Assembly (NCBI GenBank): GCA_016929985.1
Contig: JAFGIH010000056.1
Coordinates: 1 to 5,040 of the forward strand
Source: Thermoleophilia bacterium
GTDB lineage: Bacteria > Actinomycetota > Thermoleophilia > RBG-16-64-13
Direction of reading: 5' to 3'
Length of the DNA: 5,040 nucleotides
How positions within the stretch are numbered: the first letter of the stretch is position 1; each line of letters begins with the position of its first letter. Both the position numbers and the translations under genes were made by a program. The notes beneath the pieces are model-generated. The model ran no database searches. It saw only the letters and a list, made by a program, of their open reading frames with translations, and was not told where the DNA came from. Positions 1 through 5,040 of the stretch are shown piece by piece.

Positions 1-1
1 C

Positions 2-154
2 TGGAGACTCACGGTGCGCGAGATCCGCCTGTCGGCGGGCGCCGGTATGGTGGTGCCGGTCTGCGGCACCATGATGACCATGCCCGGCCTACCCAAGAAG
101 CCAGCCGCGGAGAACATCGACCTGGTCAACGGCGAGATCGTGGGGTTGTTCTGA
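2..154 (+). CDS. fhs: Formate-tetrahydrofolate ligase, C-terminal 50 residues (5' truncated by window)
   Basis: Frame 2 is open from the window edge to a TGA at 152-154 and encodes the last 50 residues of a protein. The peptide contains [11 protein letters not shown], then [11 protein letters not shown], then an acidic stretch ending NGEIVGLF. The block [30 protein letters not shown] and a terminal G-I-x-GLF are the hallmark C-terminus of formyl-THF synthetase (family knowledge; full length usually about 550-560 residues). The enzyme is cytosolic and uses ATP to condense formate with THF, giving 10-formyl-THF, the entry step of the Wood-Ljungdahl methyl branch. The stop overlaps the next start by one base (TGATG), so fchA is probably translationally coupled. 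The ATP-binding and catalytic parts lie outside the window and cannot be judged. Confidence 0.93.
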   Translation, partial: WRLTVREIRLSAGAGMVVPVCGTMMTMPGLPKKPAAENIDLVNGEIVGLF

Positions 155-789
155 TGAGCGAACGCACCTATGTGGAAGGGACGATAGAGTCGTACCTCGA
201 CAAGCTGGCCAGCGTAGAGCCGGAGCCGGGCGGAGGCAGTGTGTCCGCTCTGGTGGGCGCCCTGGGGGCCGCTCTGGTCACCATGGTCACCAACCTCACA
301 CTGGGCAAAGAGAAGTTCGTGGCGGTGCAGGGCGACATGGCTGCCCTGCAGACCGATGCGGAGAAGCTGCGCCGCGAGCTGGAAGAGCTGGTGACCCTCG
401 ACGCCCAGGCGTACGCGAAAGTCGCCGCCGCCATGAAGCTCCCCCGCGACGACGAGGCGCAGAAGGCGGAGCGCAACCGCGCGCTGCAGGCTGCTCTGAA
501 GGGCGCGGCAGAGGTGCCGCTGCGGGTGGCGGCGGCCGTGATCGAGGTGGCGAGGCTCTCCTTGCCGGCCGCCGAGAAAGGTAACCCCAACGCGGTCTCC
601 GACGCCGGCGTGGCCGTGCTGTTGGCCGACGCCGCGGCGCAGTCCGCGGCGCTCAACGTGAAGATCAATCTGACCTGGATCGAGGACAAGGAGTACAACC
701 AGGCGGCGTGGACGCGCATCGAGGCCATCCTGTCGGAGGCCGCGCGCCTGCGCGACATCGTGCTGGCTTTGACCTACAGGAAGATCTGA
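154..789 (+). CDS. fchA: Methenyltetrahydrofolate cyclohydrolase (FchA; cyclodeaminase/cyclohydrolase family)
   Basis: This 211-residue protein belongs to the family homologous to the C-terminal cyclodeaminase domain of formiminotransferase-cyclodeaminase. Visible signatures are EPEPGGGSVSALVGALGAAL (residues 22-41), the TLDAQAY segment (81-87) with its conserved Asp83, LPRDDEAQKAERNRALQ (96-112), GNPNAVSDAGVAVLLADAA (143-161) and LNVKINL (167-173). Length and layout match stand-alone FchA of acetogens and purinolytic clostridia (about 210 residues), a soluble, mostly helical protein. The expected reaction is interconversion of 10-formyl-THF and 5,10-methenyl-THF. True formimino-THF cyclodeaminase activity is less likely: no glutamate formiminotransferase gene is nearby, and fhs and folD flank it. 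The ATG overlaps the fhs stop; only a weak GGGG (142-145) serves as ribosome-binding site, suggesting coupled translation. The downstream FolD appears to lack its own cyclohydrolase residues, so this gene is probably essential for the pathway here. Confidence 0.93.
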   Translation: MSERTYVEGTIESYLDKLASVEPEPGGGSVSALVGALGAALVTMVTNLTLGKEKFVAVQGDMAALQTDAEKLRRELEELVTLDAQAYAKVAAAMKLPRDDEAQKAERNRALQAALKGAAEVPLRVAAAVIEVARLSLPAAEKGNPNAVSDAGVAVLLADAAAQSAALNVKINLTWIEDKEYNQAAWTRIEAILSEAARLRDIVLALTYRKI

Positions 790-831
790 CCGGGCCGTTC
801 CAGGTCCAGACGATAGGTGCAACTTTGAGAT

Positions 832-839
832 AGGGAGGG
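832..839 (+). promoter_or_regulatory. Ribosome-binding site of folD
   Basis: AGGGAGGG lies 4-6 bases before the GTG start at 844 and supports that non-ATG start. It is the only recognisable signal in the 54-base gap after fchA (790-843). I see no inverted repeat with a T-run (terminator) and no convincing promoter there. Confidence 0.7.
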
Positions 840-843
840 ACCC

Positions 844-1812
844 GTGGCAGCCAAGATCATCGATGGCAAAGCGATAGCGGAGCAACTGCGCGCCGAGCTT
901 GCGAGCGAACTGGAAGAGCTGAAGGCGGCCGGCGCTCAGCCGGGTATCGCCACGCTCATGGTGGGCGATGACTTCGGCGCCGGTATGTACCGGGGCGCCG
1001 TGGAGAAGTTCTGTGGCGAGATGGGACTCGGCTACCGCAGCGAGGTGCTGGCGGCCGACGCCACCGACGCCAAAGTCGTGGCGGCCGTCAAGAGCCTCAA
1101 TGCAGACCCGGCCGTGTCGGGCATCCTGCCTCTGCGGCCCTTCCCGGCTCAAGTGCCCGACTCCCTGGTGATCCAGGCCATCGTCCCCGAGAAAGACGTA
1201 GACTGCTTCCATCCGTTCAACATGGGCCGTCTGGCTCTGGGTGAGCGCACTTTCCCGCCCGCCACTCCGCGCGCCTGCATGGAACTGCTGGAGCGCTTCC
1301 TCACCGCTGAGGGCAAAGACCTGGCCGAGGAGCTCGAAGGCGCGGAAGTGTGCGTCGTGGGTCACTCCAACACGGTGGGCAAGCCGCTGGCCCTGATGCT
1401 CCTCAACCGCAACGCCACCACCACGGTCACGCACGTGTACACCTCCAACCGGGGCAATCTGGCGAAGCACACCAAGGGCGCCGAATACTTGGTCGTCGCG
1501 GCCGGCGTGCCGCACCTGATAGGGGCCGACCTGGTGAAAGAAGGCGCCGTCGTGCTGGATGTGGGCATCAACCGCGTGGTCGTCTGCCCCAAGTGCGGGG
1601 CCCTCAACCGCAGCAAGAAGAGCCCCTGCAAGGTCTGCGGCGCCGACCTTTCAGAGGCGCAGAACAAGACCGTGGGCGACGTCGACTTCGACGCCGTGTC
1701 CGAGAAAGCCGCGGCGATCACCCCGGTGCCGGGTGGCGTAGGAGCGGTCACCAACATGATGCTTGCGCGCAACACCCTGCGCGCCGCCCGTCTGCAATTG
1801 GAGAACAAGTAA
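844..1812 (+). CDS. folD: Methylene-THF dehydrogenase FolD, atypical: cyclohydrolase residues replaced, zinc-ribbon-like insertion
   Basis: This 322-residue protein has the complete FolD fold: an N-terminal catalytic domain opening AAKIIDGKAIAEQ, a Rossmann domain with VVGHSNTVGKPLA (171-183), DVGINR (239-244), GDVDF (278-282) and ITPVPGGVGAVTN (292-304). Expected role: NAD(P)-linked oxidoreduction between methylene-THF and methenyl-THF, here in the reductive direction. Aligned without gaps to E. coli FolD from memory, Tyr49 and Asp120 match Y50 and D121. The cyclohydrolase lysine K54 is Val53, Q98 is Leu97 within GILPLRPFP (normally GILVQLPLP), and G122 is Cys121. The usually invariant proline of GGVGP is Ala301. 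Residues 245-277 form an enlarged loop with CPKC (248-251) and CKVC (262-265); the family is usually about 280-300 residues. About eight extra residues also lie at 153-166. The start is GTG with a strong ribosome-binding site. Family assignment is secure; loss of cyclohydrolase activity is inferred. Confidence 0.95.
   Translation: MAAKIIDGKAIAEQLRAELASELEELKAAGAQPGIATLMVGDDFGAGMYRGAVEKFCGEMGLGYRSEVLAADATDAKVVAAVKSLNADPAVSGILPLRPFPAQVPDSLVIQAIVPEKDVDCFHPFNMGRLALGERTFPPATPRACMELLERFLTAEGKDLAEELEGAEVCVVGHSNTVGKPLALMLLNRNATTTVTHVYTSNRGNLAKHTKGAEYLVVAAGVPHLIGADLVKEGAVVLDVGINRVVVCPKCGALNRSKKSPCKVCGADLSEAQNKTVGDVDFDAVSEKAAAITPVPGGVGAVTNMMLARNTLRAARLQLENK
1579..1668 (+). other. Zinc-ribbon-like four-cysteine insertion inside FolD
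   Basis: Codons 246-275 of folD encode an insertion between the conserved DVGINR and GDVDF motifs, where E. coli FolD has only a seven-residue hairpin (LENGKVV). It contains C248-P-K-C251, ten residues rich in Lys/Ser/Asn, then C262-K-V-C265 followed by G-A-D-L. Two CxxCG knuckles of this kind normally form a zinc ribbon or rubredoxin-like site with one tetrahedral Zn or Fe. Reading frame and codon use continue smoothly on both sides, so it is a genuine in-frame part of the protein, not a frameshift. The bound metal and function are unknown. Confidence 0.85.
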
Positions 1813-1829
1813 CTATCCCCCGGGGCAAC

Positions 1830-1837
1830 GGAGGTGA
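1830..1837 (+). promoter_or_regulatory. Extended Shine-Dalgarno of metV, supporting a TTG start
   Basis: GGAGGTGA is an extended match to the anti-Shine-Dalgarno end of 16S rRNA. Nine bases separate its GGAGG core (1830-1834) from the TTG at 1844. It fixes the rare TTG as the metV start; there is no in-frame ATG or GTG between here and the conserved N-terminus. A strong site may offset the weak start codon. Confidence 0.75.
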
Positions 1838-1843
1838 CCGGAG

Positions 1844-2521
1844 TTGATCATTTCGAAGAAGAAACCCTTCGAGGAGATCGTCGAAGATCTCGAGGGTGAC
1901 AAGAAGATAGTCATCCTTGGCTGCGGCGAATGCGCCACCGCCACTCGCACCGGCGGCGAGCCGGAAGTAGCCGAGATGAAGGCGGCCCTCGAGGCCATCG
2001 GCAAAGAGATCGTCTTCACCGAGGTAGTCCACACGGGCTGCCACGAGCTCGACGTCAAGCGCATCCTGAGGGCGAACAAAGAAGCGGTCGGGCAGGCCGA
2101 CGCCTTTCTCATCCTCTCCTGCGGGGCGGGCACCCAGGCTGTGCGCGCGGCCACCGACAAGCACGTGGTTCCCGGATGCGACCCGTTGTTCCTGGGCAAC
2201 ATCCAGCGCTCCATGGACTTCATGGAGAAATGCTCCCACTGCGGCGCCTGCGTCATCGACGACTACGGGGCCATCTGCCCCATCACCCGTTGCGCCAAGG
2301 GCCTGGTGAACGGCCCCTGCGGCGGCACCAACCACGGCAAGTGTGAGGTCGACCCGGAGATGGATTGCGCCTGGACCCTCATCCACGAGCAACTCAAGAA
2401 AGAGGGCCGTGAGGATAAGCGCACCATGCTGCACGGGCCCAAAGACTGGAACGTGATACAACGTCCGGGCGTGGTGGTCGAACGTGGGCCGGAGAAGCAG
2501 AAGATGGGGAGCGAGAAGTGA
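1844..2521 (+). CDS. metV: Methylenetetrahydrofolate reductase small subunit MetV (MTHFR_C-type, cysteine-rich)
   Basis: This 225-residue soluble protein has 13 cysteines. The N-terminal part (20-112) looks like an alpha/beta domain with LGCGECATATRTGG (25-38), HTGCHE (63-68), LSCGAGTQ (91-98) and PGCDPLF (110-116). A cysteine cluster follows at 130-175: CSHCGAC, then C145, C150, C159, C167 and C175, including GPCGGTNHGKCEVD. This is the pattern of the 'methylene-tetrahydrofolate reductase C-terminal' family, known in acetogens as MetV, a metal/Fe-S partner of MetF that is thought to pass electrons to the MetF flavin. MetF follows directly with overlapping stop and start, as expected for a MetVF complex. 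No HdrABC, MvhD or RnfC2 gene, the electron-donor modules of other acetogen MetVF systems, is seen in the window, so the donor is open. The start is TTG behind a strong ribosome-binding site. Confidence 0.92.
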   Translation: MIISKKKPFEEIVEDLEGDKKIVILGCGECATATRTGGEPEVAEMKAALEAIGKEIVFTEVVHTGCHELDVKRILRANKEAVGQADAFLILSCGAGTQAVRAATDKHVVPGCDPLFLGNIQRSMDFMEKCSHCGACVIDDYGAICPITRCAKGLVNGPCGGTNHGKCEVDPEMDCAWTLIHEQLKKEGREDKRTMLHGPKDWNVIQRPGVVVERGPEKQKMGSEK

Positions 2522-3423
2522 TGGGCACCTATCGCGACGCCTGTGAAACCGGCAAGTTCGTCATCTCGGGCGAGATAGGTCCGCCCAAGGGCACCAGTGC
2601 CGAGACCATGCTTCATCACATCGACCTGCTCAAGGACAAGGTCGACGGGCTCAACGTCACAGACAACCAGAGCGCCGTCATGCGTATGGGCTCCCTGGCT
2701 GTGTCCGGCGAGATCGTTCGCCGGGGCGGCGACCCCATCTTCCAGACCACCTGCCGCGACCGCAACCGCCTGGGCCTGCAGTCCGATCTGCTTTCGGCTT
2801 CCTTCCTGGGCATCACCAACGTGCTCTGCCTCACCGGCGACCATCCCGTGGTCGGCGACCACAAGCAGGCCAAGGGCGTGTTCGACTTCGATTCGGTCCA
2901 CCTCATCCAGTGCTGCAAGAAGATGAACGCCGGAACCGACTGGGAGGGTAACGAGCTCGACGGGGCCACCGACTTCTTTGTCGGCGCCGTGGTCACGCCG
3001 GAGGCCGATCCCATCGAGCCGCAGATGTACAAGTTCGCCCGCAAGGTGGAGGCGGGGGCCGACTTCTTCCAGACCCAGGCCGTCTACGACATGGACAACT
3101 TCCAGGGCTTCATGGAGAAGGCGCGTGAGATCACCGCGGGCACCAAGGTGAAGATCATGGCCGGTCTCGTGGTGCTTACCGGGCTCGGCATGGCCAAATA
3201 CATGAACCGGGCCGTCCCGGGCATCTTCGTTCCCGACTCGCTTCTCGAAGAGATGGGGAGCGTGGCCAAGGAGGAGCAGCTCCGCAAAGGCATGGAGATC
3301 GCCGCGCGGCACATCCGCTTCCTGCGCGAGAACAAGGTCTGCGACGGCGTGCACATCATGGCCATCGGCAAAGAGGATATCGTTCCCGAGATCATCGCCA
3401 TGTCCGGCGGCGCGGGCGCGTGA
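2521..3423 (+). CDS. metF: 5,10-Methylenetetrahydrofolate reductase, catalytic subunit MetF
   Basis: This 300-residue flavin-dependent TIM-barrel protein reduces 5,10-methylene-THF to 5-methyl-THF, the last folate step before methyl transfer to a corrinoid. Residues aligning with the E. coli MetF active site are kept: Glu18 in SGEIGPPKG (E28), Asp107 in CLTGDHP (D120) and Gln186 in FFQTQAVYD (Q183). The segment GLNVTDNQSA (43-52) is typical of acetogen-type MetF. Length is near the usual 290-310. The start is either ATG 2521, overlapping the metV stop by one base (TGATG), or GTG 2518, which adds one residue and gives a four-base GTGA overlap. GGGGAG at 2506-2511 lies six bases from the GTG and nine from the ATG, so both are possible and ATG is preferred here. 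It probably acts as a MetVF heterodimer. The stop overlaps the next gene, so it is also coupled downstream. Confidence 0.94.
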   Translation: MGTYRDACETGKFVISGEIGPPKGTSAETMLHHIDLLKDKVDGLNVTDNQSAVMRMGSLAVSGEIVRRGGDPIFQTTCRDRNRLGLQSDLLSASFLGITNVLCLTGDHPVVGDHKQAKGVFDFDSVHLIQCCKKMNAGTDWEGNELDGATDFFVGAVVTPEADPIEPQMYKFARKVEAGADFFQTQAVYDMDNFQGFMEKAREITAGTKVKIMAGLVVLTGLGMAKYMNRAVPGIFVPDSLLEEMGSVAKEEQLRKGMEIAARHIRFLRENKVCDGVHIMAIGKEDIVPEIIAMSGGAGA

Positions 3424-4910
3424 GTGGCGCCGTGAGCGCGTCCATGAGTGATGTGACGGATGGTGCGGCAGAGGCCGCGCCCCTCAGGATCGCCGTTATA
3501 GGCAGCGGTCCGGGCGGCTACGTTGCCGCCCTGCGGGCCGCTCGGCACGGCGCGGCCGTCACCCTGGTCGAGAAGGACCTCATCGGCGGTACCTGTCTCA
3601 ACCGGGGCTGCATACCTACGAAGGCTCTGCTCGCCAGCGCCGACGCTCTGGCCAAGGCCCGGGCCGGCGAAGAGTACGGCTTCCAGACCACCGGTGAGGT
3701 GCGGCCCGACTTCCCGCGCATGATGGAGCGCAAGGAACGGGTCGTCACCCAGATCCGCGACAGCGTCGAGGTGCTTCTCAAGAAGGCGAAGGTCAAAGTC
3801 GTGAAGGGCTCCGGCAGTCTGGCGCCCGGAGACGGCGCAGCCGACCCTGCAAGCAGGGGGGCCTACAAGGTGCTCGTCGACACGGCCGAGGGGCCGGTGA
3901 CCGTGGAGGCCGACAGGGTCATCATCGCCACGGGCTCCGAGCCGGCCTATCTGCCCATGTTCGACTTTGATCAACCAGCTATCTTGACCTCCACTTCAGC
4001 CTTACAGTTGACGAAGATCCCCGAGTCGCTGTTGATCGTCGGGGCGGGGGTCATCGGCTGCGAGTTCGCCTCTCTCTTCGCTGAGTTGGGCGCCCAGATC
4101 ACCATGGTCGAGATGATGCCTCAGATGCTTCCCACTGAGGACAAGCGGCTCGCCAAACAGTTCCAGGGTGTCTACCGGAAGCGGGGCATCCAGATCTTGC
4201 TGAACACCAAGGTCGAGACCATCACTGAGTACGCGGCCGACCACGTGGTGGCGAAGCTGTCCGACGGCTCCGAGGTGAAGGCCGAGAAGGTGCTGGTGTC
4301 GGTGGGCCGCAAACCAAATAGCGCCGGGCTCGGATTGGAGGCGGCTGGGGTCGAAACCGACGGGCGAGGCTACATCACCGTCGATGATTACTTGGAGACC
4401 ACCGCCCCCGGCGTCTACGCCATCGGAGACGTCAACGGCGGCATCATGCTCGCCCATGTCGCCTCGCACGAGGCCTTCGTGGCTGTGGATAATTGCCTGG
4501 CCGCGCGTCCCGAAGACCGGCGGCGGCGCGATCTGCGCTCCACGCCCTCGTGCACCTACTCGCACCCCGAGGTCGCGAGCGTGGGTCTGAGCGAGGACAA
4601 GGCCGCCGAGCAGGGCTTTCAACCCGTCACCGGCACCTATCGGTTCCCGGCCCTCGGAAAGGCCATCGCCATGGGTGAAGATGTCGGCTATGTGCAGTTG
4701 GTGGCCGACAAAGAGACCGACATAGTTCTCGGCGCGAGTATGATGGGTCCGCACGTCACCGACGTGATCCACGAGATCGCGGTGGCGGTGCAGAACGGAC
4801 TCACCGTGGCGCAGCTGGGAGAGACCATCCACGCGCACCCCACCATCGCCGAGGCGGTGATGGAAGCGGCCCACGACGTGCACGGCGAGTCGGTGCACAT
4901 AGCCAAGTAG
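3420..4910 (+). CDS. lpdA: Dihydrolipoamide dehydrogenase-type flavoprotein (acetogen-cluster LpdA)
   Basis: This 496-residue protein has the full class I pyridine nucleotide-disulfide oxidoreductase plan. The FAD dinucleotide fold is IAVIGSGPGGYVAALRAA (24-41) and the redox disulfide is C59/C64 in GGTCLNRGCIPTKAL. The NAD-binding fold is LLIVGAGVIGCEFASLFAE, the second FAD motif is GVYAIGDVNGG, and the C-terminal dimer domain carries the active pair His473-Glu478 in HAHPTIAEA. All catalytic parts look intact. In family terms it oxidises dihydrolipoyl groups with NAD+, usually on GcvH or 2-oxoacid dehydrogenases, but no lipoyl protein is seen here. An lpdA gene after metF is characteristic of clostridial Wood-Ljungdahl clusters, where its role is unsettled (glycine synthase link or electron supply). 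The start is uncertain: GTG 3420 gives a GTGA overlap with metF, while GTG 3432 and ATG 3444 are also in frame before the conserved domain, and none has a strong ribosome-binding site. Residues 1-21 are a poorly conserved acidic/alanine tail. Confidence 0.92.
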   Translation: MSGAVSASMSDVTDGAAEAAPLRIAVIGSGPGGYVAALRAARHGAAVTLVEKDLIGGTCLNRGCIPTKALLASADALAKARAGEEYGFQTTGEVRPDFPRMMERKERVVTQIRDSVEVLLKKAKVKVVKGSGSLAPGDGAADPASRGAYKVLVDTAEGPVTVEADRVIIATGSEPAYLPMFDFDQPAILTSTSALQLTKIPESLLIVGAGVIGCEFASLFAELGAQITMVEMMPQMLPTEDKRLAKQFQGVYRKRGIQILLNTKVETITEYAADHVVAKLSDGSEVKAEKVLVSVGRKPNSAGLGLEAAGVETDGRGYITVDDYLETTAPGVYAIGDVNGGIMLAHVASHEAFVAVDNCLAARPEDRRRRDLRSTPSCTYSHPEVASVGLSEDKAAEQGFQPVTGTYRFPALGKAIAMGEDVGYVQLVADKETDIVLGASMMGPHVTDVIHEIAVAVQNGLTVAQLGETIHAHPTIAEAVMEAAHDVHGESVHIAK

Positions 4911-4928
4911 AGCGACAGTAGAGCGACA
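4907..4928 (+). repeat. Perfect 11-bp tandem duplication at the lpdA stop codon
   Basis: GTAGAGCGACA occurs twice head to tail, at 4907-4917 and 4918-4928. The first copy contains the lpdA TAG stop (4908-4910). It looks like a small slippage or tandem duplication in the 46-base spacer. No hairpin or operator symmetry accompanies it. Confidence 0.8.
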
Positions 4929-4941
4929 AACCACGCACTGA

Positions 4942-4948
4942 AAGGGAG
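4942..4948 (+). promoter_or_regulatory. Ribosome-binding site of the downstream corrinoid-protein gene
   Basis: AAGGGAG lies eight bases before the ATG at 4957, a normal spacing. It supports a real gene start even though only 28 codons are visible. Confidence 0.7.
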
Positions 4949-4956
4949 ATCGACAC

Positions 4957-5040
4957 ATGCACCCACTAGTCGAAGCCATGGCCAACATGAAAGAACAGGA
5001 GGCCCTCCAGATAGTGGATGACCTCCTGGCTGCCGGCGAA
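4957..5040 (+). CDS. Probable methyltransferase corrinoid (B12-binding) protein, N-terminal 28 residues (3' truncated by window)
   Basis: An ATG with a good ribosome-binding site opens a frame that runs off the window edge. The visible peptide begins MHPLVEAMANMKEQEALQIV and continues DDLLAAGE. The pattern (short hydrophobic helix, then E-x-x-A-L-x-I-V-x-x-x-L-x-A-G) is the opening of the helical cap (B12-binding_2 type) of corrinoid proteins such as MtaC, MtbC and MtgC, which carry a methyl group on cobalt between a substrate methyltransferase and THF or coenzyme M. The diagnostic DxHxxG cobalamin motif would lie further downstream, outside the window, so this is a family-level guess from a short stretch. 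Its position after the methyl-THF genes fits a protein exchanging methyl groups with the folate pool. It may instead be an unrelated short helical N-terminus. Confidence 0.6.
   Translation, partial: MHPLVEAMANMKEQEALQIVDDLLAAGE

Noticed and set aside
154..789. FchA as a histidine-degradation formimino-THF cyclodeaminase
   Set aside because: The sequence family covers both activities, but no formiminotransferase or hut gene is present, and the neighbours are fhs and folD.
790..843. Promoter or riboswitch in the 54-base fchA-folD gap
   Set aside because: It is too short for a riboswitch, and I see no -35/-10 pair or stable stem; only the folD ribosome-binding site is convincing.
1006..1008. 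Lys55 of FolD as the catalytic lysine, with normal cyclohydrolase activity
   Set aside because: It aligns with E. coli K56, two residues after the catalytic K54, in a gap-free alignment anchored by Tyr49 and Cys57. It would sit elsewhere on the helix, although a structural check is still listed.
1816..1826. CCCCCGGGG palindrome in the folD-metV gap as a possible terminator
   Set aside because: It has no loop and no following T-run, and it lies just before a strong ribosome-binding site. Nothing supports termination between these co-functional genes.
1350..1847. Plus-strand open frame (165 codons) in another frame within folD
   Set aside because: Its Arg/Gly/His-rich composition is typical of a frameshifted GC-rich gene. 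FolD is intact in its own frame, so this is not a frameshift remnant.
1748..2461. Minus-strand open frame (237 codons) opposite the folD end and metV, and similar ones at 3084-3974 and 4002-4988
   Set aside because: Same reason: shadows of strongly conserved plus-strand genes, with no ribosome-binding site or recognisable domain.
2263..3354. Long minus-strand open frame (363 codons) opposite metV/metF
   Set aside because: Its protein is a low-complexity Ala/Val/Leu/His/Asp-rich string with no family motif, and it lies antisense to genes with clear conserved active sites. GC-rich genes commonly leave such antisense frames open.

Overview
The window is one uninterrupted, plus-strand gene run encoding the methyl (folate) branch of the Wood-Ljungdahl (reductive acetyl-CoA) pathway, in the order [fhs]-fchA-folD-metV-metF-lpdA-[corrinoid protein]. 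The first and last genes are cut by the window edges. This order closely resembles the folate-branch block of clostridial acetogen clusters (fhs-fchA-folD-metV-metF-lpdA). However, the DNA here is GC-rich with strongly GC-biased third positions and GTG/TTG starts. That suggests a high-GC anaerobe, for example an uncultured actinobacterial or Chloroflexi-like lineage, rather than a low-GC clostridium. The phylum cannot be fixed from this sequence alone.

Layout: 2-154 is the C-terminus of formate-tetrahydrofolate ligase; 154-789 is FchA (methenyl-THF cyclohydrolase); 844-1812 is FolD (methylene-THF dehydrogenase); 1844-2521 is MetV and 2521-3423 is MetF, the two subunits of methylene-THF reductase; 3420-4910 is a dihydrolipoamide dehydrogenase-type flavoprotein; 4957-5040 is the start of a probable B12-binding corrinoid protein. 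Three junctions overlap by 1-4 bases (fhs/fchA, metV/metF, metF/lpdA). The other three gaps are 31-54 bases, each with a good Shine-Dalgarno. No internal terminator or promoter is evident, so this looks like one operon. No RNA gene, mobile element or CRISPR array was seen, and no stretch over 300 bases lacks a gene.

Together the enzymes would take formate plus THF to 10-formyl-THF (Fhs), 5,10-methenyl-THF (FchA), 5,10-methylene-THF (FolD) and 5-methyl-THF (MetVF). The corrinoid protein points to methyl transfer to or from a cobamide.

The most notable point is FolD. In a gap-free comparison with remembered E. coli FolD, the catalytic lysine of the cyclohydrolase site (E. coli K54) is Val53 and the partner glutamine (Q98) is Leu97, while Tyr49 and Asp120 are kept. 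It also carries an inserted four-cysteine zinc-ribbon-like knuckle (CxxC-x10-CxxC, residues 248-265) in the loop between the GINR and GDV motifs. It therefore looks like a dehydrogenase-only FolD whose missing step is supplied by the adjacent FchA, with an added metal-binding module of unknown purpose.
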